Assembly: GCF_029210485.1 (NCBI RefSeq)
Contig: NZ_JARGET010000013.1
Coordinates: 122,400 to 186,399, forward strand
Direction of reading: 5' to 3'
Length of the DNA stretch: 64,000 nt
DNA from: Hoeflea sp. YIM 152468
GTDB lineage: Bacteria > Pseudomonadota > Alphaproteobacteria > Rhizobiales > Rhizobiaceae
Of the stretch, positions 1-8,770 are shown piece by piece (within the stretch, counting starts at the first letter, position 1; every line of letters begins with the position of its first letter). Both the position numbers and the translations under genes were made by a program. Below the pieces are notes generated by a model that worked only from the letters and a program-made list of their open reading frames with translations, did not search any database and had not been told where the DNA came from.

Positions 1-125
1 CCCGTGCGCTGCCATTCGCTCGATGGCAAAATGGGTCTTGCCGGTATTGGTCGGGCCGAGGACGGCGGTCACACCGCGTCCGGACAAGATCAGGGGTTTG
101 GAAGGATGGCTGCGCAAAGCGGGCA
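1..125 (-). CDS. SUV3-like ATP-dependent helicase, N-terminal fragment (runs off the window)
   Basis: Reading the complement from an ATG at 125-123 gives 41 codons that stay open to the window edge. The product begins MPALRSHPSKPLILSGRG and then contains the Walker A motif GPTNTGKTHFAIERM. A P-loop this close to the N-terminus, in this GPTNTGKT form, is typical of the mitochondrial SUV3-like RNA helicases that alphaproteobacteria carry. The DEAD/DEAH core and C-terminus lie outside the window. The gene reads away from the repeat-rich non-coding region at 126-1025, which must hold its promoter. The family call rests on the P-loop neighbourhood only, so the exact function is uncertain. Confidence 0.75.
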
Positions 126-218
126 TTAACGTCCGTATCTAGCTCAAGACGGCTGTTGTCTACCACATCAAGACAGGCGAAACAGGGGCAAATATCAAAC
201 AGGCCGGTTACCCGGTGT

Positions 219-497
219 TTAACCATTGGAACAGTGACGGAACGAATCGGCGACGAATCAATGACTCACCGTGATTCAGGTTTTGTTCACCCCAAGATAT
301 GGGGTTTTGCCGGACCGGCGCCACCAGATACTGAATCCCGATCCCGATACTCGTCGCCAAATCGCCGATTGCCGTTAACCTTTGCCGGGGCATGGCTGCA
401 AACCGGGTCGACGTCGCCTCGTCACGTCGATAGGTTTATGATTTGTTAATCATTCCAAAGGGTTCCTTAATCTTTTGCAGGAGAGTCCAGAGGCCGC
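219..497. repeat. Tandem non-coding unit, copy 1
   Basis: The unit opens with TTAACCATTGGAACAG, then GGAACGAATC and GCGACGAATC, then a GTTCAC motif exactly 57 bases after the GGAACAG start (228 to 285), then TTAACC at 375, 147 bases after it. The same landmarks at the same distances recur in copies 2 and 3. Copy 1 carries the densest GANTC cluster, with four sites between 243 and 277. Confidence 0.65.
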
Positions 498-771
498 ATT
501 AACTTCCGGAACAGCCACGGAACGAATCAGCGACGAATCACTGACCTTGCTCTGTTTTCTGTTTGTTCACGGCTATATCTTCCGTCCGGCGCCTTTCGTG
601 TCACCACATACGGTATCGACAGTCTGCCACACATCGACAATGCGGCCTCGACCGTTAACCATTCCCGGCCATTTCATGACTTGACATCCAGGCGGAAACG
701 GAAGCGCCTTTCCTCCAGGATGCATTCGCATATCCATTCCTGCTCGACGGTTGCATCGCATTTGAACGATT
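498..771. repeat. Tandem non-coding unit, copy 2
   Basis: GGAACAG starts at 508, 280 bases after copy 1. GGAACGAATC and GCGACGAATC follow, GTTCAC starts at 565 (57 bases on) and TTAACCAT at 655 (147 bases on). The entry TTAACTTCC differs from the TTAACC of the other copies, while the central block is well kept, so this is an old duplication held by selection on some positions. Confidence 0.65.
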
Positions 772-940
772 CCGTTAACCTTTGGAACAGCCAAGGAACG
801 AACCGGCGACGAATCACAGATCTGCCCATGTTGGCCGTATGTTCACCGCAACATCTCGCGATTCTGGCGGTAGACCACACCATATTTGCCGCTAGCCTGC
901 TGGTCCGGCAACCAGGCCTGGAGCAGAAATTAACCTTTGC
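772..940. repeat. Tandem non-coding unit, copy 3 (short)
   Basis: GTTAACC at 773 leads into GGAACAG at 784, 276 bases after copy 2. GGAACGAACC (one GANTC lost) and GCGACGAATC follow, GTTCAC starts at 841 (57 bases on), and TTAACC at 930 (146 bases on). The unit ends about 85 bases before the phaB stop codon, so the array stops here. Confidence 0.65.
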
Positions 941-1025
941 CGCCGTCTGATGCAGTCCTGCAGCCCCCAGCAAAAAGGCAGCCCCGAGCGAGCCGCCTTG
1001 ATGGGTCGCTGGTCATTGGTTGCGC

Positions 1026-1751
1026 TCAGCTGAAGTACTGGCCGCCATTGGCTGAAATCGTTGATCCGGTGATGAAGCCGGCGTCATCGGCCGCCAGAAA
1101 CACCACAGCCCGCGCGATCTCCTCCGGCTCTCCCAGACGACCGACCGGGATCTGCGGGATGATGCGCTCGTTGAGCACCTTTTCATCGATGGCGCGAACC
1201 ATATCGGTACCAATATACCCCGGACAGATGGCGTTGACGGTGATGCCGGCGCGGGCGCCTTCCTGGGCGAGCGCCCGGGTAAAGCCGATATCGCCAGCCT
1301 TGGCCGCGGAGTAGTTGACCTGACCCGCCTGGCCTTTCTGACCATTGATCGAGGAAATGTTGATCACCCGGCCGAACTTGCGTGTCCGCATGCCGCTCCA
1401 GACCGGATTGGTCATGTTGAACAAGCCGGTAAGGTTGGTGTTGATCACTTCGCTCCACATTTGCGGCGTCATCTTGTGAAACATCCCGTCACGGGTAATG
1501 CCGGCATTGTTGACCAGCACCGCCACCGGACCCAGGTCAGCCTCGACCTGAGCAAGACCGGCAACGCAAGAATCGTAGTCAGCGACCGACCATTTGTAAG
1601 CTTTGATTCCGGTCTCGGCGGTGAATTTCGCCGCCGCCTCGTCATTGCCTGCATAGTTGGCCGCTACCGTATATCCGGCGTCCTTCAATGCGATCGAAAT
1701 CGCCGCGCCGATACCACGCGTTCCCCCCGTCACAATTGCCACTTTGCTCAT
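1026..1751 (-). CDS. phaB: Acetoacetyl-CoA reductase PhaB
   Basis: The 241-residue product is a classical short-chain dehydrogenase that reduces acetoacetyl-CoA to (R)-3-hydroxybutyryl-CoA for polyhydroxybutyrate synthesis. It starts MSKVAIVTGGTRGIGAA, which contains the TGxxxGIG cofactor motif, and shows NNAG near residue 85 and the catalytic YSAAK near residue 150. The start at 1751 is chosen over one 45 bases upstream because GGAGGAGG precedes it at proper spacing and the protein then begins at the Rossmann fold as in other PhaB proteins. It lies 197 bases downstream of phaA on the same strand and is probably co-transcribed. The PHB synthase phaC is not in the window. Confidence 0.95.
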   Translation of the reverse strand: MSKVAIVTGGTRGIGAAISIALKDAGYTVAANYAGNDEAAAKFTAETGIKAYKWSVADYDSCVAGLAQVEADLGPVAVLVNNAGITRDGMFHKMTPQMWSEVINTNLTGLFNMTNPVWSGMRTRKFGRVINISSINGQKGQAGQVNYSAAKAGDIGFTRALAQEGARAGITVNAICPGYIGTDMVRAIDEKVLNERIIPQIPVGRLGEPEEIARAVVFLAADDAGFITGSTISANGGQYFS

Positions 1752-1948
1752 ATTGTCCTCCTCCAAGGTACTTTTCTTATTTCGTTGCAGACCCATGAAC
1801 GCCGCTTCAGCAAAACCGTTCGGGATGTGCGCGCCGGCTCCTCTGGATGCCGGCCCGCAACGACAGGATTGCCATCAGACATGGTGTGACAGGCAGCGAA
1901 GGTTTCAGACTGATTTTCCAGCACCCTCGCCACGCGCTTCATGGCAGG

Positions 1949-3124
1949 TCAGCCGCGCTCGACGCAGAGCGCCACTCCCATGCCGCCGCCGATGCACAGT
2001 GTCGCAAGTCCCTTTTTCGCATCACGGCGAACCATCTCGAACAGCAGCGTGTTGAGAATGCGCGCGCCCGATGCGCCGACCGGATGGCCGATTGCGATGG
2101 CGCCGCCGTTGACGTTGACGATCGCGGGATCCCAGCCCATGTCCTTGTTGACGGCGCAGGCCTGTGCCGCGAACGCCTCGTTGGCTTCCACCAGGTCGAG
2201 ATCGCCGACGCTCCAGCCGGCTTTCTCCAGCGCCTTGCGCGACGCCGGGATCGGGCCGGTGCCCATGATCTGCGGATCGACGCCGGCAGTGGCCCAGGAG
2301 ACAATCCGCGCCATCGGTGTGATGCCGCGCTTGGCGGCTTCGGCTTCGCTCATCAGCACGGCGACGGCAGCGCCATCATTGATGCCGGACGCATTGGCGG
2401 CGGTCACGGTGCCCTCCTTGTCAAAGGCCGGACGCAGCTTGGAAATGCCCTCGATGGTCACGCCGTGCTTGATGTACTCGTCGTCCTCGACGACCGTATC
2501 GCCCTTGCGGCCCTTGATTGTCACCGCCGCGATCTCGTCCTTGAACTTGCCGGCCTTCTGCGCAGCTTCCGCCTTGTTCTGCGAATTTACCGCAAAATTA
2601 TCCTGCTCTTCGCGCGTCAATTGCCATTGCTTGGCAACATTCTCTGCGGTGGTGCCCATCAGGTAGTTGTAGAACGCATCGGTCAGCGCGTCATGCATCA
2701 TAGTGTCGACCATGCCGGCGCCGCCCATCTTGACGCCATTGCGCAAATGCATCGCATGCGGCGCCAGCGACATTGATTCCTGGCCGCCGGCAACAATGAT
2801 GCTGGCGTCACCGCTAGCGATCTGCTGCATGCCAAGGGCGACGGCGCGCAGACCCGAACCGCAGAGCTGATTGAGGCCCCAGGCCGTGGCTTCCGGCGGA
2901 ATGCCGGCCGCCATTGCCGCCTGACGTGCCGGGTTCTGGCCCTGGCCCGCCGACAGGATCTGGCCCAGAATGACCTCGTCGACATCTGCCGGCGCAACAC
3001 CGGCGCGCTCAAGCGCAGCCTTGATGGCGATGGCGCCCAGATCGTGGGCCGGAACGGAGGACAGGGCGCCGTTGAAGGATCCGACGGGCGTGCGGGCAGC
3101 GCTGGCGATAATGATGGAGCTCAT
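1949..3124 (-). CDS. phaA: Acetyl-CoA acetyltransferase (beta-ketothiolase) PhaA
   Basis: The 391-residue thiolase condenses two acetyl-CoA to acetoacetyl-CoA, the first step of polyhydroxybutyrate synthesis. The acyl-accepting cysteine lies in [11 protein letters not shown] near residue 88. The second active-site cysteine and glycine loop are in [10 protein letters not shown] near the C-terminus, and GHPVGASG supplies the catalytic histidine. Length matches the family (about 393). The start at 3124 gives [17 protein letters not shown], the normal thiolase N-terminus; an ATG 18 bases upstream is less likely. It is divergent from phaR, the regulator of PHB genes, across 241 bases. Confidence 0.96.
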   Translation of the reverse strand: MSSIIIASAARTPVGSFNGALSSVPAHDLGAIAIKAALERAGVAPADVDEVILGQILSAGQGQNPARQAAMAAGIPPEATAWGLNQLCGSGLRAVALGMQQIASGDASIIVAGGQESMSLAPHAMHLRNGVKMGGAGMVDTMMHDALTDAFYNYLMGTTAENVAKQWQLTREEQDNFAVNSQNKAEAAQKAGKFKDEIAAVTIKGRKGDTVVEDDEYIKHGVTIEGISKLRPAFDKEGTVTAANASGINDGAAVAVLMSEAEAAKRGITPMARIVSWATAGVDPQIMGTGPIPASRKALEKAGWSVGDLDLVEANEAFAAQACAVNKDMGWDPAIVNVNGGAIAIGHPVGASGARILNTLLFEMVRRDAKKGLATLCIGGGMGVALCVERG

Positions 3125-3274
3125 GATGGATTTCCCTGTCATGTTATGGTGAGAACTTGCTCAGAACGTGCCGGAGCTTGGTGCCACTGTCAAATGCCTG
3201 ACAGCCGAAATCACCATGCAATCGGGCGAATCAGGACCATAGTCTGAGGATTTGCCGCCTCTTTCACCGCAATG

Positions 3275-3289
3275 CACAAAGGAATTGTG
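3275..3289. promoter_or_regulatory. Inverted repeat in the phaA-phaR intergenic region
   Basis: CACAA and TTGTG form arms around a 5-base spacer, roughly midway between the divergent phaA and phaR starts. PhaR proteins bind short palindromes near their own and phasin or pha promoters, so this is a reasonable operator candidate. It does not closely match the TGC-rich sites described for Paracoccus PhaR. Confidence 0.3.
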
Positions 3290-3365
3290 TTTGCCGGTCA
3301 TTTTCGCCTACAGTCTTGTCAACATGACGAAGTTCAGGTCCGGGGAAACTCTGAGGAGAGCGAAT

Positions 3366-3959
3366 ATGGCGAAAGACAGCGGCACTGTAACAATCAAGAA
3401 ATATGCCAATCGCCGTCTCTACAACACGGGAACCAGCACCTATGTGACGCTTGATGATCTGGCGGTCATGGTCAAGAAGGGCGAGGACTTCGTGGTACTG
3501 GACGCCAAGAGCGGCAGCGACATCACCCATTCGGTTCTGACCCAGATCATTTTCGAACAGGAATCCAAGACAGGCAACACCTTGCTGCCCGTGTCCTTCC
3601 TCAGGCAGTTGATTGCGATATATGGTGACCAGCTGCAAATGGTGGTTCCAAGCTACCTTGAGCACTCGATGGCGGCGCTGACCGGACAACAGGATCAACT
3701 CCGCGCCCAGATCACCAAGTCCTATGGCGACAATCCGGTCGCCCGCAACATGCAGTTGCCGATCCAGATGGTCGAGGAGCAGGTTCGCCGCAATACCGAG
3801 ATGTTCCAGAAGGCGATGCAGATGTTCTCCCCCTTCGCGCTGGCCCATGCCGGCACGCCGGAGGAAGAGCAGAAGAAATCCGACACCTCCAAGGATATCG
3901 ACGATCTCAAGTCACAGCTGAAGCAATTGCAAGACAAGATCAACGCAATCGACAGCTAA
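3366..3959 (+). CDS. phaR: Polyhydroxyalkanoate synthesis repressor PhaR
   Basis: The 197-residue DNA-binding regulator senses PHB granules and represses phasin and other PHB genes. The N-terminal PHB/PHA accumulation regulator domain is clear: TIKKYANRRLYNT, then STYVTLDDLA, then FVVLDAKSG (residues 8-55). It is followed by an alpha-helical central region and a C-terminal stretch rich in lysine and glutamine (DDLKSQLKQLQDKINAI) that looks like a coiled coil. The start at 3366 follows GAGGAG at good spacing; the longer frame from 3252 has no support. Divergent from phaA. Confidence 0.95.
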   Translation: MAKDSGTVTIKKYANRRLYNTGTSTYVTLDDLAVMVKKGEDFVVLDAKSGSDITHSVLTQIIFEQESKTGNTLLPVSFLRQLIAIYGDQLQMVVPSYLEHSMAALTGQQDQLRAQITKSYGDNPVARNMQLPIQMVEEQVRRNTEMFQKAMQMFSPFALAHAGTPEEEQKKSDTSKDIDDLKSQLKQLQDKINAIDS

Positions 3960-4172
3960 GCCATGCTGAAGCGCTGCGCATCGAATTGAATGCGCCACAC
4001 GTGCGCTAACGCCTCGACTTGTGCCCGCCTGAGAGCTGGACCGTATCCGTTGTTTCCATTCAGGCACAACAGCTTTCCCGTGTCGAAACCGGTCAAAGCA
4101 GTGGCGCGAGGGCCGGTTCACGCCCTATAAGCGGATGAGATGTTTCGTAAATCGATTTGAAAGGCATTCCAC

Positions 4173-4604
4173 ATGACCGACATAACCCTTGCCAAGGCAC
4201 TCAAAATCATCACTGCGGCGCTTTCCAAAGCCAAGGACCTGGACCTCAAACCGTTGGCGGTGGTGGTTCTGGACGCCGGAGGCCACGTCAAGGCGGTCCA
4301 ACGTCAGGATGGCGCGTCGATGCTGCGGTTCGAGATTGCCAGCGGCAAGGCCTATGGCGCACTGGCCGTCGGCGTCGGCTCCCGCTGGCTCAACGCCCAG
4401 GCCGAAACCCGGCCGCATTTTCTCGAAGGGCTGTCGGCGGTTTCCGGCGGCAAGATTGTCGCTGTTCCCGGCGGTGTGCTGATCAGGAACCGAAAGGGCG
4501 ACATCATCGGCGCGGTCGGGATCACCGGCGATACATCAGACAATGACGAGATTGCTGCGATTGCCGGCATCGAAGCTGCCGGTTTCACCCCCGACGCCGG
4601 ATAA
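4173..4604 (+). CDS. GlcG/HbpS family protein
   Basis: The 143-residue single-domain protein belongs to the GlcG/HbpS (heme-degrading-like, DUF336) family. Typical features are the VVVLDAGGHVKAVQRQDGA strand-turn-strand near residue 30, GKAYGAL near 58 and the C-terminal GAVGITGDTSDNDE motif near 115-130. No signal peptide is visible, so it should be cytoplasmic. Family members have been linked to heme binding, glycolate metabolism and cobalamin-related loci, and neighbours here give no further clue. It stands alone, with phaR ending 213 bases upstream; that gap contains nothing I recognise. Confidence 0.85.
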   Translation: MTDITLAKALKIITAALSKAKDLDLKPLAVVVLDAGGHVKAVQRQDGASMLRFEIASGKAYGALAVGVGSRWLNAQAETRPHFLEGLSAVSGGKIVAVPGGVLIRNRKGDIIGAVGITGDTSDNDEIAAIAGIEAAGFTPDAG

Positions 4605-4676
4605 GGCCAGCCCGATGTCGCGCCGAATAGCTGCAATGCGGCGCGACATCCGGGACTAAGCCAAAGCCGATGCCGG

Positions 4677-5081
4677 TCACAATCCGATCGAGACGTCACG
4701 GCCGGCCGAACGGATCGAGACGGAAAACCCGGCGATCACATCGACAAATGCGATGACCATCAGAATGAAGAACACATGCGTGGCCGCATCGCGCACGAGC
4801 AGGAACTCGACCAGAAACGCTACGAACACGAACATCGACAGCATGTGATCTATCACCGACCATGGACCGGTGCGCGTCGCCTTCAGCACCTCGATGAACA
4901 ACAAAACCAAGGCGATGACAATCAGAAGATCACCCAGACTCATTGTCCAGACTGCGCCGGACATCATCGACAGCGAGGTGATGGTTGTGTCCAGTCCGGC
5001 GACACCGCCGCCAAACAGTCCGATCAGGACCAGATTATACCCGATCAGCGGCACGATCATCAGTGGTATGGCGGCGAACAT
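4677..5081 (-). CDS. Small four-helix integral membrane protein, unknown function
   Basis: The 134-residue product has four hydrophobic segments, at about residues 3-25, 47-65, 78-98 and 102-122. They are joined by short polar loops with TRTGPWS between helices 2 and 3 and RDAATH before helix 4. I do not recognise a named family. It faces the GlcG-like gene tail to tail and follows pyruvate carboxylase on the same strand after 143 bases, which is too loose to infer an operon. A conserved membrane protein of rhizobial genomes is the best description. Confidence 0.7.
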   Translation of the reverse strand: MFAAIPLMIVPLIGYNLVLIGLFGGGVAGLDTTITSLSMMSGAVWTMSLGDLLIVIALVLLFIEVLKATRTGPWSVIDHMLSMFVFVAFLVEFLLVRDAATHVFFILMVIAFVDVIAGFSVSIRSAGRDVSIGL

Positions 5082-5224
5082 GGCATAACCTCGCTATTGG
5101 AACAGGTGGTGTGGCGACAGCAACCAAATGGTGCGGACCACGACGTCTGACCGCAAGACAAGGGCGACACTGCGCCAACAACCGGTCGGGAGCAAGCCTG
5201 TTGGCCGGCTCTCGAAGAAATCGA

Positions 5225-8200
5225 TCAGGCGTAGACCACCAGCAGATCCTTGGCGTCGATCTGGTCACCGATCCTGACCAGAACTTCGGCCAGCACGCCA
5301 TCGCGTTCGGCATGGATCGCGGTTTCCATTTTCATCGCTTCAATCGACACCAGCACATCGCCGGCCTTGACATCCTGCCCTGGCGCGGCTGCGACGGCGG
5401 AAACCACGCCCGGCATGGGGGCCGCGACATGGGCGTCATTGCCAAGCTCGGCCTTCCGGCGCGCTGCCGCCCCCGATGCGCCACGCGCCCGGTCCGGCAC
5501 CTTGATCCGCCGGGGCTGTCCGTTGAGCTCGAAAAACACCGTGACCATGCCCTGGTCATCAGGATCGCTCTGGGCCAGGTTCTGGATCACCAGCGTCTTG
5601 CCCTTCTCGATTTCGACGAACAGCTCGTCGCCAACCGGTAGGCCGTAGAAATAGGCGGGCGTCGGCAGCATGCTGACCGGGCCGTAGGTCTCGGCAGCCA
5701 GCGCAAAGTCTGTGAACACCTTCGGATACATCAGGTAGGAGGCAAATTCGGATTCGCTGATCTCGCGCTCCAGCTTGCTCTCGATGTCCTTGCGTTCGGC
5801 CTCGAGATCTGCGTCGGGCAGCAATGAGCCGGGCCGAACGGCATAGGCTTCATCGCCCTTGAGCACCTTTTTCTGCAGGGCTTTCGGCCACCCGGCCGGC
5901 GGCTGTCCCAGATCGCCACGCATCATCGACACCACCGATTCGGGAAACGCCACGTCCCTGGCTGGATTTTCGACATCCGAGACGCTCAAATCCTGACTGA
6001 CCATCATCAGCGCCATGTCACCGACCACTTTCGATGACGGCGTCACCTTGACGATATCGCCGAACATCCGGTTGGCGTCGGCATAGGCCTGGGCCACTTC
6101 ATGCCAGCGGGTTTCGAGCCCGAGCGAGCGCGCCTGTTCCTTCAGATTGGTGAACTGTCCGCCCGGCATCTCGTGCAAATAGACCTCTGACGCCGGGCCC
6201 TTGAGATCGCTCTCGAAGGCCGCATACTGGTTGCGCACGGCTTCCCAGTAAAACGAAATCCTGCGAATCCACTGGGTATCGAGACCGGGGTCACGCTCAT
6301 GGCCCTTGAGTGCTTCGACGATCGAGCCAAGACACGGTTGCGAGGTGTTCCCCGACAGCGCGTCCATGGCCGCGTCGACCGCATCGACGCCGCTGTCGAC
6401 CGCAGCCAGAACCGTAGCCGCGGAAATCCCTGACGTATCATGGGTGTGGAAGTGAATCGGCAGGTCGGTGGCCTCACGCAGCGCCGTGAACAATTGCCGC
6501 GCCGACGCAGGCTTCAGCAGCCCGGCCATGTCCTTGACGGCAATGATGTGAGCCCCGGCCTGCTCAAGTTCAGCCGCAAGCCCGGTGTAATATTTCAGAT
6601 CATATTTCGGGCGGGCGGAATTGAGGATGTCGCCGGTGTAGCAGATCGCGGCTTCACAAAGCTTGTTCTCTTCACACACCGCATCCATCGACACCCGCAT
6701 GTTCTCAACCCAGTTGAGGCAATCGAACACCCGGAACAGATCGATCCCGCCCTGCGCCGCCTGGCGCACGAAATGCTTGACGACATTGTCCGGATAATTC
6801 TTGTAGCCAACACCATTGGCGCCGCGCAAAAGCATCTGCAGCAACAGATTGGGCGCGCCCTGACGCACCAGATCGAGCCGCTCCCATGGGTCTTCGGTCA
6901 GAAACCGCATCGACACGTCAAAAGTGGCGCCGCCCCAGCATTCCAGCGACAACAGATCGGGCAGCACCTTGGCATAGGTGTCGGCGATGCGGGCGATATC
7001 ATTGGTGCGCATACGGGTGGCCAACAGTGACTGATGCCCGTCGCGCATCGTCGTATCGGTAATCAGCACCCGTTTCTCGTTGCGCATCCAGGCGCCAAAG
7101 GCTTTCGGGCCAAGCTGGTCAAGCTTCTGCTTGCTGCCATCGACAATCGGCACATCCTGATAGGGAATGCGCGGTTTGGCGGCATCGGCCAGCGGCAGCG
7201 GCCGGCTCTTGGTTTCAGGATGACCGTTCACGGTCACATCGGCGAGATAGGTCAGAAGCTTGGTGGCGCGGTCCTGCCGTTTGACCTGCTCGAACAGCTC
7301 CGGCGTGGTGTCAATGAACCGCGTCGTATAGGTGTTGTCCAGGAACTTCGGATGGCTGATGATCGCTTCAAGGAAGGTCAGGTTGGTGGCCACGCCGCGA
7401 ATCCGGAACTCCCGCAGCGCGCGGTCCATTCGCTTGATGGTTTCTTCCGGCGTCGGCGCCCAGGCCGTGACTTTTTCCAGAAGCGGATCGTAAAATCGGG
7501 TGATCACTGCACCGGAATAGGCGGTGCCTCCATCAAGCCGGATGCCAAAGCCGGTGGCGCCGCGGTAGGCGGTGATCCGGCCATAGTCAGGAATGAAATT
7601 CTGTTCTGGATCTTCCGTGGTAATCCGGCACTGAAGCGCATGACCATTGAGCCGGATGTCGGCCTGAGCCGGGACGCCGGACGCCGGCGTGCCAATCACT
7701 TTACCCTCCAGCAGGTGAATTTGCGCCTTGACGATATCGATTCCGGTGACTTCCTCGGTCACCGTATGCTCGACCTGGATCCGCGGATTGACCTCGATGA
7801 AGTAGAAGGCGCCGGTGTCGATATCCATCAGGTACTCGACAGTGCCTGCGCCGATGTAGTTCGTCGCGTTGGCAATCTTCAGGGAATAGGTCGCCAGTTC
7901 CTGGCGCTGGGCTTCACTCAGATAGGGTGCAGGCGCCCGCTCCACGACTTTCTGGTTGCGGCGCTGCACCGAACAGTCACGCTCGAACAGATGCACGGCG
8001 TTGCCATGCGTATCGCCAAGAATCTGGCTTTCGACATGACGGGCCCGCTCCACCAGCTTTTCCAGATAGACTTCATCCTTGCCGAAGGAAGACATGGCTT
8101 CGCGTTTGGCCTCAACAACTTCGCGGGCCAGATCTTTCGGATCGCGGATGGCCCGCATGCCGCGGCCGCCCCCGCCCCAGGAGGCCTTGAGCATGATCGG

Positions 8201-8683
8201 ATATCCGATCTCGTCCGCCAGCCGGGCCACTTCGTCCATATCATCAGGCAGCGGCGGCGTCGCAGGCACCACCGGCACACCGATTTCGATAGCCAGGTTG
8301 CGCGCTGCCACCTTGTTGCCGAGCCGCCGCATCGTTTCGGGTTTCGGGCCAATGAAAATGATCCCGGCTTCGGCACAGGCGTCAGCAAATTCGGGGCTTT
8401 CCGCCAACAGGCCATAGCCGGGGTGGATGGCATCGGCGCCTGACTGTTTTGCCACACGGATCACTTCTTCGATCGACAGGTAGCTTTCGATCGGTCCGAG
8501 ATCCCGCGCCAGATGCGCTCCACGCCCGACCTGATAGGATTCATCCGCCTTGAACCGGTGCAGCGAAAGCTTGTCTTCCTCCGCCCAGATCGCGACGGTT
8601 TTCATGCCAAGTTCATTGGCAGCGCGAAACACGCGAATGGCTATTTCCGAACGGTTGGCAACAAGAATTTTGGAGATCGGCAC
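5225..8683 (-). CDS. pyc: Pyruvate carboxylase
   Basis: The 1152-residue biotin enzyme carboxylates pyruvate to oxaloacetate, the main anaplerotic reaction. Domains in order are biotin carboxylase (about 1-450, with the glycine-rich GGGGRGMR loop near residue 180 and EVNPRIQVEHTVTE), carboxyltransferase (about 530-800, with TTMRDGHQSLLATRMR and the FHTHDTSG metal site), a PYC tetramerisation/allosteric region, and a C-terminal biotinyl domain with AMKM in which K1118 is biotinylated. The start is GTG at 8683, giving MPISKILVANRSEIAIRV as in Rhizobium enzymes. GGGAG precedes it, and an ATG 57 bases upstream would add a low-complexity tail. Length matches the family (1154 in R. etli). Confidence 0.97.
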   Translation of the reverse strand: MPISKILVANRSEIAIRVFRAANELGMKTVAIWAEEDKLSLHRFKADESYQVGRGAHLARDLGPIESYLSIEEVIRVAKQSGADAIHPGYGLLAESPEFADACAEAGIIFIGPKPETMRRLGNKVAARNLAIEIGVPVVPATPPLPDDMDEVARLADEIGYPIMLKASWGGGGRGMRAIRDPKDLAREVVEAKREAMSSFGKDEVYLEKLVERARHVESQILGDTHGNAVHLFERDCSVQRRNQKVVERAPAPYLSEAQRQELATYSLKIANATNYIGAGTVEYLMDIDTGAFYFIEVNPRIQVEHTVTEEVTGIDIVKAQIHLLEGKVIGTPASGVPAQADIRLNGHALQCRITTEDPEQNFIPDYGRITAYRGATGFGIRLDGGTAYSGAVITRFYDPLLEKVTAWAPTPEETIKRMDRALREFRIRGVATNLTFLEAIISHPKFLDNTYTTRFIDTTPELFEQVKRQDRATKLLTYLADVTVNGHPETKSRPLPLADAAKPRIPYQDVPIVDGSKQKLDQLGPKAFGAWMRNEKRVLITDTTMRDGHQSLLATRMRTNDIARIADTYAKVLPDLLSLECWGGATFDVSMRFLTEDPWERLDLVRQGAPNLLLQMLLRGANGVGYKNYPDNVVKHFVRQAAQGGIDLFRVFDCLNWVENMRVSMDAVCEENKLCEAAICYTGDILNSARPKYDLKYYTGLAAELEQAGAHIIAVKDMAGLLKPASARQLFTALREATDLPIHFHTHDTSGISAATVLAAVDSGVDAVDAAMDALSGNTSQPCLGSIVEALKGHERDPGLDTQWIRRISFYWEAVRNQYAAFESDLKGPASEVYLHEMPGGQFTNLKEQARSLGLETRWHEVAQAYADANRMFGDIVKVTPSSKVVGDMALMMVSQDLSVSDVENPARDVAFPESVVSMMRGDLGQPPAGWPKALQKKVLKGDEAYAVRPGSLLPDADLEAERKDIESKLEREISESEFASYLMYPKVFTDFALAAETYGPVSMLPTPAYFYGLPVGDELFVEIEKGKTLVIQNLAQSDPDDQGMVTVFFELNGQPRRIKVPDRARGASGAAARRKAELGNDAHVAAPMPGVVSAVAAAPGQDVKAGDVLVSIEAMKMETAIHAERDGVLAEVLVRIGDQIDAKDLLVVYA

Positions 8684-8770
8684 AGAGAGGCTCCCGGGGT
8701 TGGGCGAAGAAGGCGGTGTAAGATCATACCCCGCCTTCAATCATTAGCGTCTGTATTGCTGCAGTGCAAA

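Larger units (their letters stand above)
126..1025. other. 900-base non-coding region with cell-cycle-like motifs
   Basis: No convincing gene lies here; open frames are short, lack ribosome binding sites and are not family-like. The stretch holds three diverged tandem units (annotated separately). TTAA occurs about nine times (near 124, 219, 375, 445, 467, 498, 655, 774 and 930), several as TTAACCAT or TTAACCTT, the alphaproteobacterial CtrA half-site. GANTC, the CcrM methylation site, occurs near 243, 253, 263, 273, 332, 482, 523, 534 and 810. Both motifs should be rare in DNA of this composition. It sits upstream of the helicase start and downstream of the phaB stop, so its regulatory effect, if any, should fall on the helicase gene or on an unannotated RNA. 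Confidence 0.6.

Noticed and set aside
126..1025. Chromosomal replication origin
   Set aside because: TTAA and GANTC clusters are reminiscent of alphaproteobacterial origins, but there is no DnaA-box cluster and no hemE, parAB or dnaA-type neighbour.
3252..3365. N-terminal extension of PhaR
   Set aside because: The extra 38 residues are not family-like, and GAGGAG sits directly before the ATG at 3366.
7034..8443. 469-residue plus-strand open frame
   Set aside because: Antisense to the biotin carboxylase domain of pyc, with shadow-type composition.
8741..8770. Small hairpin TTGC-N6-GCAA between luxR and pyc
   Set aside because: Four-base arms are too short to call a terminator.
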